NCBI GenBank assembly: GCA_021521415.1
Contig: JAIQDT010001111.1
Coordinates: 434,001-498,000, forward strand
DNA length: 64,000 nt
Reading direction: 5' to 3'
Origin: Bidens hawaiensis
Lineage: Eukaryota > Streptophyta > Magnoliopsida > Asterales > Asteraceae
In this document: in pieces, positions 32,435 to 43,847 of the stretch
Layout of the letters: each line of letters opens with the position of its first letter
How positions within the stretch are numbered: position 1 is the stretch's first letter
Translations under genes and position numbers: made by a program
The notes under the pieces: model-generated
The model's database searches: none
Seen by the model: only the letters and a program-made list of their open reading frames with translations
What the model was told of the DNA's origin: nothing

Positions 32435-32728
32435 TTATCTGACACACTGAAGAAAAGCAAAATATGCAGACCTTTATTCATAACTCTTTTCTGATAAAGC
32501 TACAGATATGTACCTTACGTTTGACTTAACTCTCATTAAATGAAGACCTGCATACGCTATTAAAATTTTGAAACTTCACATTTCAAGAGTAACTCACATT
32601 TGTGTTTTTGTGCAGATTTCTATATCATTCAAGACAACGGTTTGAATTGACATATTATTTATACTTTAATATTTTTTTTTGGATCTAATTGATAATTGTG
32701 TGTTCACTGATATAACAGAAAATCAAGA

Positions 32729-34111
32729 ATGGATCCAACTCTAAGTAATTACAATTCCTACAAACATCATCTTTCTGAAGAACTGAAGAAAACATTGCAA
32801 CGAGTTCAAACCCTAATTACTGAGGTTGAGAAGATCTCAGCTGCCCCAAAATAGGGGGAGAAAGTACTGAATCAGGGGGAGAATTCGCTGAAGCTTCTCT
32901 CAATTTATGAAAAGAACAACTCAGATGATGAAGCTGACAATGTTACAGAAGATGAAAAGAAAGATCTTGAGGAAAGAAAGAAATTGAAAGGGAAAGAAAT
33001 TGCTCAAGAGGATGATAAAGTTCAGACTTTAAATTCTCAGAAGGAAAATACAATGGACTCAGAAATGAATGAATCTGAATCAGAAGCCAAAAGAGTCTAT
33101 GTACAAAGGATGACAGAAATTCATGACAGAGAATTTCTGAGTCAAATGATGTCTGATAAAGACTTTGAAGAACAAGAAAACTTGCTGAAAATGTTTGAAG
33201 ATGAGAAAAGGCTAAAAGATGAAGTGAAGAAGGTTAATCAGAAGGATGTGCCTCAAGAACTGATTGAAAAATGCTTGAATGATCAAGAAATTCCAAATGG
33301 TGCGGTAGTCTCTCTACTCAAACTAATTAAGCAAGAAGAACCAAAGAAAGAGATAAAGGAGAAACTAGACACTGTCATTGATAAGATTTCAAAGGCTTTA
33401 AGTAAAGAAAAGAATACTCAAGAAAATGAACTAAAAGGTTTGAAATTGAAAGATGATTTGGAACAAGATGTGGAAATTCAAAAATTCTTAAGCAAATATG
33501 GTGGTAAACCAAAATTTTTGGTTAAGAATGGAATTCCTTTTGATTATGTAAAAGTGATGACAAGAAGAGAGATTTTGAGCAAATTCAAAAAAATGAAAGG
33601 ACAACAGCTGAACTTAAAGAAGGGAGCCACTCAGTCTCTGGTTGGTAAGAACAAAGGAATATCCAAAAAGATGGTTGATCTATCAAGGATGACAATGAAA
33701 GGGAAATCCAAAGTAGTCGAATTATGCAAACAGACAACATCCTTGATCTCAAAACAGAACAAAACAAAGAAAAGGAAGATGTCTGTGACTACTCAGGAAA
33801 AACCAAAGCAGATGCACTTGAAGATGGATAAACCCTTTGTCAAGGTTGCTATAAAAGCCAAAAACCCTTCAGTCAGCCACAATGTTATGCCAAGTGGAAT
33901 ATTCTATGATTCCAGGACTGAACATCTGAATGTTATGATGGAAAATGGAGAGATTGTGAAGATCTTCTCTAAAAATGACTTCAGAAAATTCAATCTATGG
34001 CAATTGAATGTGATTGCAGCACTGTATCTCTCTGATTACAAAGAAAGGCAAAGGCCTACAAGTGCTAAGCAATCAGAACTGTTAAGATTCTTGGTTGAGC
34101 AAGAAAATTAA
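32729..34111 (+). CDS. LARD-1 protein, one frame with an in-phase TAG
   Basis: ATG 32729 begins a frame of 460 codons that ends TAA at 34111, interrupted once by TAG at 32852-32854 (codon 42; context CCAAAA TAG GGGGAG). The N-terminus is helical (LSEELKKTLQRVQTLITEVE). After the TAG it is strongly charged, Lys/Glu-rich and likely coiled-coil to about residue 240. A basic block (GKSKVVELCKQTTSLISKQN, KKRKMS) and a C-terminal module (MPSGIFYDSRTEHLNVMMEN, FRKFNLWQLNVIAALYLSD) follow. No enzyme motif. It resembles the LARD-2 second ORF in layout. Role unknown, possibly gag-like. Confidence 0.6.
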
Positions 34112-34308
34112 ACAAGCATCTCTGGCTGAAATGAAGAATTTCAAGATTAGGCTTTGTTTGGTAATGTCTTCGGACACTTTTGAATAAGTAATTTTGTTTA
34201 TGTAATTTGATTATGAAATTTGACTTTTAATTTGATGTGTATTTTGCTGAGTGTAAGTAACCATAGAGTGTTTTGGGTCAGCTGAGGTGTTCCAATCTAG
34301 GGGGAGAT

Positions 34309-35527
34309 TGTTGGGTCAAAAGTTTGACCCAAATGAGGAGATTTGACCTAAACGAAGAATATGGAAGATTGGAATCTTCTCAACCTCCTCAAAAACTGCT
34401 AAGTATTGAATCCGAGCACACCTTGGGTTCCGAGCAAGCTTTTACTTTGCCGAGTACGAGATTTGCCTCTCGGGAAAGGTTTACTTTAAATAGTCTTCTT
34501 AAGTGGATATCCGAGCAAGGTATGCTATTTAGTGCATTCCCGAGTAAGTATCACTGATTTGGTATCTCCGAGCAAGGTTCACTTTGTCAAGCAGGTTTGT
34601 TCTTCAAAACCAAGTCTTTTACTCTTCCGAGTAAGGTTTGGTTAACCAAGTACAAGAAGCAAAGTAATTGGAAGACCGGGCAAGGTATTTATCAATAAGT
34701 ATGGTCCGAGTATACTTGATGAGTTAAGGGAATATTTCTAAGTTATATCGAGTAAGGTTCAGCTCATGCAAGGTACAGTGATTCCCGAGTACACTTTGCT
34801 AATAAGTTATTCAATGACAAAGAGCCGAACAGGATCATAGAAGAACAGGGTTGCTCGTAAGGAGTTGTCGGGAAAAGTCTGATAAATTCAAGAAGATTGA
34901 AGTCTACTCGGTGAGTATTTTACTTGGTAAAATATTCTTTAAGTAAAGTCTACTCGGAAACTGATCTCGAGTACACTTCTATGTTTACCAAGTCTGAAGG
35001 AAGGTCAAGTACACTGCGTACTCGGAGACTGAAGATTAATGAAAAGCCTACCCGGAAGACTTGTTTTACACTTAGTTTATTTTTGAGTATGTATTATCGG
35101 ATAGGGTTTCTAGAAGCAATGACAGCTGTCCTAGGTTGGCAGGCCTATAAATAGAATATTTAGGGCACGCCGCCAGGGAAGGGAGACATGAAAGAGAGAG
35201 ACAGAGCACAATACGGATAAGACTGACTCATTTATTGAGAGAATATTGTGTGACGGCTTTCTTAGGATTCCTAGAAAACCCTAAATCGATTAACCGTTTG
35301 TATGGTTCTAATATGATATAAATGGAAATCTTTTGAGTGAATCCTGACTGTGGCTCTCTATCTTTGATTATTCATTGCAACCGTATGTTTGTTATTGATT
35401 CCGCCTTTAACAAACGGATATCTTTCTAAATATAGCAACCCGTCATTAACTCTCTTGTCAACACGGTTAATCTGTGTGAGTTATGACATGATTGATTAAG
35501 ATCTAGCTGAGTGTTGAGGGACCGACA
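34309..35527 (+). repeat. LARD-1 3' LTR (1219 bp)
   Basis: Preceded by the polypurine tract ctagggggagat. TATA box near 35144-35154. About 3% divergent from the 5' LTR by eye, with changes concentrated in the CCGAGYAAGG-rich U3. Confidence 0.92.
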
Positions 35528-35532
35528 AGGAT

Positions 35533-36295
35533 GATGGATCCCAAAGTACAATCTGTTTGTCAGTTGTTATCTCCCTAACTTCTTGTTCTCATATTGCTGG
35601 CGAGAGTATATGGATGATTGGGATCTTCGTATCTTCTGGAATTTTCAAGGATGAGGCTAAATTAGCTAAGGCATCTGCCCCAGCATTTTCCTCTCTTGGT
35701 ACCTGTAAGATACTAAACAACTCGAAGGATTTTTCTAATTTCTTCACAACTTCTAAATATTTGATCATTTTCTCACCTTTCACGGTATAAAAACCGTTAA
35801 AGTGGTTAGTTATAAGTAAAGAATCCATATAAACTTGAAGATACCTGATCCTCATTTGTTTGGCTAAAAGTAAACCTGCGATGAGTGCTTCATACTCTGC
35901 CTCATTGTTGGTGGCTTGAAATGCACATGCAATGGACTGGGGTATTATGTCCCCTGTGGCGATTTCAGTAGTATGCCCAATCCCGTTCCTCTTACGTTGG
36001 ATGCTCCATCTGTGAAGAGGATCCAAGGATCTTTGGTTTCTTCTAGTTGCTGGACTTCTAAATCAGCTTCTTTTTGCAGGTCACTGCTGAAATCAGCCAC
36101 AAAGTCTGCTAGTGCTTGTGATTTGATAGTTGTTCTAGGCTCATACTGAATGTAATATGCACTCAGCTTCACAGCCCACTTGGCCATCCTTCCTGACAAT
36201 TCCGGTTTTCTAAGCACATTCTTAATAGGATAATTAGTTCTCAAAATAATAGTATGTGTTTCAAAGTAATGTCTCAATTTAGTGGAAGCCATAAT
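35533..36295 (-). pseudogene. Tat copy D RNase H / archaeal-type RNase H segment
   Basis: Middle part of copy D's split polyprotein, - strand: end of the first RNase H (IMASTKLRHYFETHTIILRT, ELSGRMAKWAVKLSAYYIQY) then the second, archaeal-type RNase H (ILFTDGASNVRGTGLGILL, ATNNEAEYEALIAGL, DSLLITNHF) and the linker toward integrase. A frameshift falls near 35945-36026. It is bounded left by LARD-1 and right by copy B. The second RNase H is diagnostic for the Tat lineage. Confidence 0.85.
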
Positions 36296-37194
36296 TGTTT
36301 CGGACAAAAATTTGCTAAGGATCGAGTATCCAAATTTGTTAAGTGAGGTAAGGTGCTAACTCGATAATGACAAGTGTGTAATCGTAATATGGGTGAACAC
36401 AAAGGTTTGATCACGAGGTAAAAAACCCTTAACCAAGATAGTCTTACTTCGGTCAAAACTTATCAAGGTAATCTTTGGTCGAATCTCATCAATCAAGGAT
36501 TAATTAAGTAATTGTTGGTTGAATCTTTTCGGTCAAGGATCAACAATGTAACCTTCGGTCTATGAGTATATGATTATCGTGGTCTCCGCCACAAAAAACC
36601 CCCGGACGGTGAAAACTATCACCATCGTTTATATTAGATAAAAAAGGTGTTACAATTATTGTGGAGTAAATGATCGAGATTACAAAGTAAGCTAGTGAAT
36701 AGAGAGAATGCTTGTTTCTGCTCTAGTGTGTGTGATAATACATGTGTTTCCTACTCAATCATAGCTCAATTAAATAAGAAAATATCACTAACAATATTCC
36801 CTAACTATCCAGAAGTCTTCCACTAGCCGCTCTACGACCTTTGACCACGTGCCAATAGCCGTCCAGTAGCGAGATAAGAGGGAGAACGAGTCTTGTAGCC
36901 GTTCTTGATATTTAAACATCCATCTTCACATGAGTTCGTCCATTAACAGCTACATTGAACTAGGATCCTGGATCCATGCTCCAGCTAGAGAATGCTCTGT
37001 GAGGATAATTGATACAAGTACGTCTTAAAGCTGCCAAACCTGTCTAACACATCACCATACTAAACACAATCATTAGTAAACAAGTAATACCGAGGATCGT
37101 CGATCCTTTATATCCTGATACATATTTCAAGAATAAACTATCTATAAGACAGTTAAGGATAAAGGATCCTCAGTATAAAATTCATGGCCTAACA
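36296..37194 (-). repeat. Tat copy B 3' LTR (899 bp)
   Basis: Left LTR. Contains the composite TTGACCACGTG (36841-36851, + strand reading) upstream of a - strand TATA-like CTTATTTAATTG near 36769-36780, and several GGATCC motifs. Confidence 0.92.
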
Positions 37195-37207
37195 ATTGCC
37201 CCCAAAA
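37195..37207 (-). other. Tat copy B polypurine tract
   Basis: Read on the - strand, CATTTTGGGGGCAAT immediately precedes the 3' LTR start TGTTAGGCC, as expected for the primer of plus-strand DNA synthesis. Confidence 0.7.
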
Positions 37208-37328
37208 TGGCGGGTGACAGTGGAATACAGCTGTCATTTTGAAATTCAAAATTGCTGCGAAAACTGATAGATGGGACGGTTTTTCCAGAATATTTACCAT
37301 TTAACCCCCAAGGTTAATTATAAATCGT

Positions 37329-37336
37329 CTATATAT
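37329..37336 (+). promoter_or_regulatory. Candidate TATA box of the Tat antisense gene
   Basis: CTATATATGCC on the + strand, about 90 bp upstream of the ATG at 37422, in the unique segment between the polypurine tract and the antisense gene. Copy D lost this whole segment. A second AT-rich TTTATATAC lies at 37352. Confidence 0.45.
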
Positions 37337-37421
37337 GCCATCATATATCTTTGTTTATATACACGGCTTCTTCCGACGCATCAGGTATCCTTCCTACCTT
37401 TCTCTCTTATTTTCTTTTATC

Positions 37422-39029
37422 ATGTCTGCTGCTTCGTCTTCTTCTTCTCCGGCTCCTTCAAATCCTTCCGAAAAGATTTCCGATGATTGCGAGTTGTTGG
37501 AAATGGAACCTCAGTGCCTCATTGCCAATCCGTCGGCCGAGATTTGCAAATTTACGGATCCCAAGGTCGACGGTTTTCACTCGTTATTTCCTCCGAGAAC
37601 CTTATTCCGACCCTACGAATCTAGTGCCAGGTGTGATGTTTACTCCAAGGTTTGGATCTGTATTCCGGCGACTCCATTTCTGATTGGCTACAAGTACCCT
37701 TTTCCATCTTTTACCGAAAGTTTTTTCGATTCTACCGGCATATCCTACATACAGGCTATGCTGATGATTTGGAGGGTTCTTAGCACTATCGAGAGAATCA
37801 TCGAAGAGGAGAAAATCGATTTCGGCCTTCCAGAGTTATCATACTTATATACCCTCACTACCCACGGTCCTGCTTGTTTCATCTTCAAATCCAAGCCCCG
37901 ACAGCCCCATCCGATCTCAAAAGCCACGCTAAATGATTCCGTGTGGAGGAATCAGTTTTTCTTCGTAAAACGCGACTCAATACCAGGGGGAACTGATCTT
38001 CCTTCAACGTGGGTCACGAGGGGTAGGATCCTGGATCCTTAAGGAATAGCAGGATCCTTTATTCTTCAATTTTAATCCTTATTCTTTTTTGTTGTCTGCA
38101 GTTGAGAACTTCGCTTCATTGAGTAAACTACCTGGAACAGAAGAGAAAGCAAACGGTTCCTAGAGCTGGATACCGAAGTTAGGACCTTTCAAGCTCGATT
38201 TGCTGAAGGTTTTTGTGATATCTCCTCAAGTTCAAGCATGTCAAGTAAGTTAATAATTTTACGGTAAATAAAATAAAATAGTATACTTATCTGTCGACTT
38301 TTCTTCTACAAGCACCAAGAAATCAGAAAAGTCCGCTCTCAAGTTCTCCCTAGATGACATCGACTGTATGGTTACTTCTCCTGCTGTCAAGAAGGAGGCT
38401 TCAAAGGCAGGCACTAGCTCCGAGCCCAAGACTGCCACGACCAGGGCCAAATCCGCAGCTTCTAAGAGGAAAAGATCCTCTGATCCCGAGAACCATTATG
38501 ACATTGTCAACTCTGTAAGTATACTGTATTCTGTCCTTTAGTATTTTAGGATCGAGTATTGTCCCAATTCTAATATGAAATTTATTGATAGGCTGCGATC
38601 GCTTTGAGGGATCACTATGAAAAGATTATCCATCAGATGAGCGAGAAAATGTCAGGGTTAGGGAAAGCTGTGGTTGTTAAGGACAAGGCTATGATCCAGC
38701 TCTCCAAGGAGAAGAAACAGTTGGAGGATCAGCTATCCTTAGACGAAGCCCAACGTCAAGAGGCAGTGGAGCAGGCAACTGATGAAGCCAAGGTGTGGGC
38801 TGCTAGGTCGATATTCCAGGCGCGGATCAAGATGGCGACGGAGGCCGGTGATCCTGCTTTTGACAAGTCGGCCTGGGATGTGGAGAAATGGAAGGCTGCT
38901 CTTGACGACCTTGGTGGTGAGGATGACGAGGAGATGGTTGAGAACACCGAGGCTGGGACCAGTGGCGTTAAGGAGGCGGATGAAGATGGCAAGGGAGAAA
39001 GTGATGCTGCGGTTGAAGATGCAGCTTAA
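37422..39029 (+). pseudogene. Antisense extra gene of Tat copy B (4 exons)
   Basis: Runs opposite to gag-pol. Exons 37422-38022, 38102-38244, 38313-38514 and 38592-39029; GT-AG introns of 79, 68 and 77 bp in phases 1, 1 and 0. ATG 37422 (MSAASSSSS). Exon 1 (about 200 aa): EICKFTDPKVDGFHSLF, FLIGYKYPFPSFTESFF, TGISYIQAMLMIWRVL, FGLPELSYLYTLTTHG, RNQFFFVKRDSIPGG. Exon 3 carries the nuclear-type basic motif SKRKRSS. Exon 4 is helical (likely coiled coil) with an acidic end (EDDEEMVENTEAG). It belongs to the antisense ORFs known in Tat elements; function unknown. Breaks: a one-base loss in exon 2 (stop follows) and one missing base at the exon 3 start. AATAAA lies at 39117. Confidence 0.75.
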
Positions 39030-40454
39030 GTGGGCAATGAAGGATATCAAAGACAAGGCCCGAGCCCACTTTTTTGTTTAGTGTTGATGTTTTTATGAAC
39101 AATTTCTATGGTCTGTAATAAACAATAGTAATTAGGATAAAGGATCCATGATCCTTAAGACAATCTGCGGGGGTGACAAAGGTGGAGGGATCCTCTGTTT
39201 GTGGGGATGAAGCCTTTGTTGCCCCTATTTTTAAATTTCCTGCACTTATGAACTGTTAGTAACTCTTACTTAACCCGGATGGATGGTCCATCTTTTGCGT
39301 GGTGAAGTCCGGGTTAAGAATTTTGGATCAGTCCTTGCGGATTATTTTAATTAATATATAAATCTTTTGACTTTTTACTTGTTTATTTTCAAAAATTTGT
39401 TAGATATAACTTTAACATTGTTGATAGTTTGACAAATAGTTTTAAGTAAAAGATTTTTAGGATAAAAGATCCTTATTAAAATCGTTTAGGATAGAATATC
39501 CTTAGGGAAAAATTATTAGGAAAGAATATCCTTAAATAACAAATATTAGGATAAGACATCTTTAACAGTTGATAAAATTCATATAAGAGAATTCCCTCAA
39601 AGGGCAAATTTTAGGATAAAGTCTCATTAAGATATGCAAAATTTTTAGTATTAAAACAATTTAAGGAAATAATCCTTTTAAACTGAAAGATCCAAAATTA
39701 TTGCAACAAATATCATATATAAGTTAATTAGCAGAGATCATACCAGAAGGTCTAGATAGACCTAAGTTACTAGAATTATTGAACTCTTAATGATCCTTAA
39801 AGGAATAGCTTTAGGATCCGGGACCTTTAGTTTCTTGATCTTCAAAAGGAACTTAGAAAATCTACTGCAAATAATTAGTAATATTAACTGGGATCAAACC
39901 CATTAAGCTGGGGACAAGCTCAAATAATATACTTGGGACAAGCCCGTGCAACTGGGGACAAGCCCGTGTAACTGGGGAAAAGCCCGTGCAACTGGGGACA
40001 AGCCCAAACACGGATGTTAACTAGGGACTCGCCCAAACCAGGATTTAGCCCAAACGTGAGATAACGTGAAAACGTTATAAACCGGTGGTATGGTACGTCT
40101 ACCATAAATCGTAGGATCCTCCATATAGCCAGAAACAACGAAATTGTCAGCCACTAAGCGTGTACTGGTCCCGTTGCCCCGGACTATACATCGGATAGTG
40201 TGCGCTACTGGCGATCGTGAGAAAGATGAAAACCTTTAAACCGTAGGGGATATGACCATCGGGGGTCATATCCAAACGCGGGCTAGGCCAAGAGAATTAA
40301 GATAATACCTCAAATGCAAAGGAGAGGTGGCCAACCTCTTGAACATCAAATGAATCATTATAATCCTGCATAGTTATTCAAAACTTGGAAAAAATAAAGT
40401 GTTAAGAATATATTATCCTTAAATTAATAGTAATAATTCAAAAAGAATAATTGA
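39030..40454. other. Convergent non-coding region of Tat copy B
   Basis: Lies between the 3' end of the antisense gene and the 3' end of integrase. AT-rich with repeated GGATAAAG(A)ATCCTT words. Contains the minisatellite 39905-40035 and a short dyad gaccatcgggggtcatat near 40256. No gene. Confidence 0.7.
39905..40035. repeat. Minisatellite, CTGGGGACAAGCCCGTG unit (copy B)
   Basis: About five 17-bp units (CTGGGGACAAGCCCGTG and variants) plus degenerate flanks, orthologous to the longer array at 16856-17055 in copy D. Confidence 0.8.
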
Positions 40455-41510
40455 TCAGAAATATGTTACCGATTTAAGGATCCTAGATCCTTTTTTGGAT
40501 AATATATCCTCTCGGGATAATGGATCCTGATCAGAAAAAATATTTTTGAGATGGATGGCATTCCATGCTCTTGGTAACCTGTTGCCTTCAATTGTGAGCA
40601 AATGATATGCCCCCTTTCCTGCTTCCGACTTAATTTGATAAGGTCCTTCCCATTTGGGCGCTAGCTTCCCATCAGCCGGATTTGTTGTGTTTTGGAAGGC
40701 TTTCCTTAACACTAGATCTCCTTCTTGAAATCTTCTGATTCTGATATTTTTTTTGTATGCCCCAGCTACCCTTTGTTGATAAGCTACCATTCTGATCTTT
40801 GCTAGGTCTCTGAGTTCTTCTATAGTATCCAAGTCGTCAAGAAGGATTTCTTCATTGGCTTCAGAATCACAGATGCTCGTTCTCGCAGTAGGAACCACCA
40901 TTTCTGTGGGAATTACTGCTTCTAATCCAAACACCAATGAGAAGGGTGTTTGGCCTGTTGGATTTTTAGGCGTAGTCCTGTCTGCCCAAAGAACATAAGG
41001 AAGTTCTTCAGCCCATTTTCCCTTCTTGGATCCTAGCTTCTTCTTTAGATTGTTAATGATGATCTTGTTGCTAGACTCTTCTTGACCATTGGCTTGAGGA
41101 TGAACCGGAGTGGAAGTAATCATTTTGATGCCCCAAATGTCACAAAAGTTAGTTGTTCTATTACCGATAAACTGGGAACCATTGTCACAAACAATTTCAG
41201 CAGGAATACCAAATCTAGTTATAATATTTCGTTTAATAAAAGATATTACTTTCCTTTCTCGGACTTGTACAAATGCTTTTGCCTCAATCCATTTGGAGAA
41301 GTAGTCAGTCATAGCAAGCATAAAGACTTTTCCACCGGGTGCTTTTGGTAGCTTTCCTACAATATCCATACCCCATTTCATGAAAGGCCATGAGGAGGAT
41401 ATAGGATATAAAGGCTCCGCTGGCTGATGAAGGATGCTTGCATGTCTTTGACAAGCATCACATTTCCTTGAATACTCCACTGCATCCTTCTTCATTGTTG
41501 GCCAGAAATA
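40455..41510 (-). CDS. Tat copy B integrase
   Basis: An open 346-codon frame, - strand. The zinc-binding end is visible as CDACQRH. Catalytic core: first Asp in [10 protein letters not shown], second Asp in VCDNGSQF, Glu in [13 protein letters not shown]. The C-terminal domain has [14 protein letters not shown] and KWEGPYQI. It inserts element DNA into the host genome with DDE chemistry. The frame starts just downstream of a TGA (41511-41513) that separates it from the RNase H part, so as it stands integrase is cut off from the polyprotein. No chromodomain follows, as usual for Tat. All three catalytic residues look intact, unlike copy D. Confidence 0.85.
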   Translation of the reverse strand, partial: YFWPTMKKDAVEYSRKCDACQRHASILHQPAEPLYPISSSWPFMKWGMDIVGKLPKAPGGKVFMLAMTDYFSKWIEAKAFVQVRERKVISFIKRNIITRFGIPAEIVCDNGSQFIGNRTTNFCDIWGIKMITSTPVHPQANGQEESSNKIIINNLKKKLGSKKGKWAEELPYVLWADRTTPKNPTGQTPFSLVFGLEAVIPTEMVVPTARTSICDSEANEEILLDDLDTIEELRDLAKIRMVAYQQRVAGAYKKNIRIRRFQEGDLVLRKAFQNTTNPADGKLAPKWEGPYQIKSEAGKGAYHLLTIEGNRLPRAWNAIHLKNIFSDQDPLSREDILSKKGSRILKSVTYF

Positions 41511-42233
41511 TCAAGTTCTAAGTATCCTGGAAAATAGTGCTCTTCCTCCTGTGTGATTGCCGCAATCTCCATCATGAAAATCCTTGAGTACTTCTTTGAT
41601 CTCAGGATCCTCAATGCATCTCAAATACGGACCTGCAAGTGATTTTCTATATACCATATCATTTAACAAAATATATTGGGATACCTTGAGTTTGAAGGAT
41701 TTGGGATTTTCTATCGTTGGAATCTCTCCAGTCTGAATGTAGTTCTTGATAGGATGGATCCATGATCCTTTGTTATTTGAGGATAAAGGATCCCAGAGCA
41801 CGATTTCTTTATCATTTGTTATCTCTCCAACTTCTTGTTCTCCTATCGCTGGTGAGAGAATGTGGATTATTGGGATTTTCAAATCCTCAGGAATCTTCAT
41901 AGATGAGGCTAAGTTTGCCAAGGCGTCTGCCCCATCGTTTTCTTCCCTCGGTACCTGTGTAATACTAAATATTTAGATGGATTTCGATAATTCCTTCACA
42001 ACATCTAAATATTTAATTAGTTTCTCACCTTTAACAGCATACGAGCTATTAAAGTGGTTAGTTATCAATAAAGAATCTACATAAACTTGAAGATACCTGA
42101 TCCTCAAGCTTTTGGCTAATTGCAAACCTACGATCAGAGCCTCATACTCTGCTTCACTGTTTGTTGCTTGGAACTCACAAGCTATGGACTGGGGTAATAT
42201 GTCCCTCTGTGACGATTTCAGTAGGATCCCCAA
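41511..42233 (-). pseudogene. Tat copy B archaeal-type RNase H and linker
   Basis: Frames 41973-42233 (GILLKSSQRDILPQSIACEF, NSEAEYEALIVGL, DSLLITNHFNSS) and 41511-41921 (MANLASSMKIPEDLKIPII through YILLNDMVYRKSLAGPYLRC). The second RNase H has a recognisable Glu in EAEYEAL and an Asp in VDSLL. Frame breaks lie near 41970 and 42233, and the segment ends at the TGA 41511-41513 shared with copy D. Confidence 0.8.
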
Positions 42234-42925
42234 TCATGTTCCTCTTACATTGGAAGCACCATCGGTGAAGAGTATCCAAGGATCATTGGTCTTTTCCAGT
42301 TGTTGGACCTCCAAGTCAGCTTCTTTTTGTAGATCACTAGTGAAATCAGCCACAAAGTCCGTTAGTTCTTGAGACTTGATTGCTGTTCTTGGATCATATT
42401 GGATATCATATGCACTTAATTTTACAGCCCACTTGACCATTCTACCTGATAACTCTGGTTTTCTAAGAACATTCTTCACAGGATAATTAGTTCTCAAAAT
42501 AATAGGATGAGTTTCAAAATAATGTCTTAGCTTAGTAGAAGCCATAATGAGTGCAAGAATTAATTTTTCTAAATGAGAATACCTGGCTTCCGTATCTAGA
42601 AGACTTTTACTTACATAGTAAACGGGATGTTGTTCACCTTCATGATCCTTTACCAAGACGGCACTTACTGCATTCCTGAGACAACTAAATACAGATATAA
42701 GGATTCTCCATCCACAGGCTTCATCAGGGCTGGAGCTGAGGATAAGTAATCCTTCAAGGCTGTAAGCGCGGCCTCATGCTTTTCCGTCCATTCAAACTTC
42801 TTATTCTTCGTGAGGATGTCATAGAAGTCCTTGCACTTCTCGGAGGACCTTGAGATGAACCTATTGAGAGAAGCTATTCTTCCCGTGAGCCTTTGTACAT
42901 CCTTTGCGTTTGCAGGAGACTTCAA
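42234..42925 (-). pseudogene. Tat copy B RNase H
   Basis: Frames 42665-42925 (end of the reverse transcriptase connection, KDYLSSAPALMKPVDGESLY) and 42234-42656 (VKDHEGEQHPVYYVSKSLL, IMASTKLRHYFETHPIILRT, start of the second RNase H at ILFTDGASNVRGT). A frameshift near 42660 separates them. Confidence 0.8.
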
Positions 42926-43661
42926 ATTGAGGATGGCTTCAATCTGTTCGGGGCTTGCTTCAATTCCTCTGTGTTACATCCTTTGTGTTCCATATATCCC
43001 AGAAATTTTCCAGCCTTAACACCAAAATGGCATTTTGACGAATTCAATTTCATGTTATAATGGTCTAGGATATTGAATGCTTCCTCGAGGTGTCTAAGGT
43101 GATCCTCAGCTTTCTTTGACTTCACCACCATATCGTCTATGTATACTTCCATAGTCTTACCCAACTGATCCTTGAACATCATTTGACCAGTCTTTGGTAT
43201 GTTGCCCCTGCATTTCTTAGTCCAAACGGCATAGCAGTATAACAGTATATGCCGGTAGGAGTCATGAATGTTGTATCCTCTTGATCAGATGGTTCCATCT
43301 GAATTTGTTGAAATCCAGAGGAAGCATCCATAAAAGTAAGCATTTCATGTCCTGCTGTTGCATCCACCATGGAATCTATATGTGGTAATGGGAAAGGATC
43401 CTTGGGGCATGCCTTGTTTAAATCGGTAAAATCGACACACACCCTCCACTTTCCATTCTTTTTTGAAACAACGACCACATTAGCTAGCCATCGAGGATAT
43501 TGAACCTCTCTGATCATACCGGCCTTAAGAAGTTTTTCAATTTCTTCTTGTATGATCTTGTTCCTCTCAGGAGCGAATTTCCTTCGCTTCTGATGGACGG
43601 GTTTAACAGATAAATCAAGGCCGAATTTATGAGTGATTACCTCTTTTGAAATACCTGTCAT
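42922..43661 (-). pseudogene. Tat copy B reverse transcriptase
   Basis: Fingers and palm in frame 43179-43661 (VVVVSKKNGKWRVCVDFTDL, MDASSGFQQIQMEPSDQED, MPFGLRNAGATYQRLV). A one-base deletion near 43182 puts the catalytic YIDDMVVKS in frame 42922-43182. A roughly 18-bp insertion near 42970-42990, relative to copy A, scrambles the connection. Not translatable as one enzyme. Confidence 0.85.
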
Positions 43662-43847
43662 GTCCGTGTGGTTGAAGGCAAAAGTAGATCTTCTTCGCCC
43701 TAAGAAGGATATTATATCCTTCTCAATCTTATTGGGGATACTGGATCATAGGAACACCTTTACTTCTGGATCCTCGGGGTCCAATGATACTTCTTTAAGG
43801 TCTTTCTATCGAGCTTCCAGCACGTCCCTAGGATGTTGCTGTAGTTG

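Larger units (their letters stand above)
19136..35527 (+). mobile_element. LARD-like non-autonomous LTR element 1 (LARD-1)
   Basis: Two 1219-bp LTRs (19136-20354 and 34309-35527) start TGTTGGGTCA and end GACCGACA. They are flanked by the duplication AGGAT (19131-19135 and 35528-35532). The primer site resembles tRNA-Met (TGGTATCAGAGC after the 5' LTR), and the polypurine tract is ctagggggagat. Without the nested chromovirus it is about 4.9 kb with one protein-coding region (32729-34111) and no pol domain. The flanks join into continuous Tat copy D sequence. The LTRs differ by roughly 3%. Confidence 0.92.
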
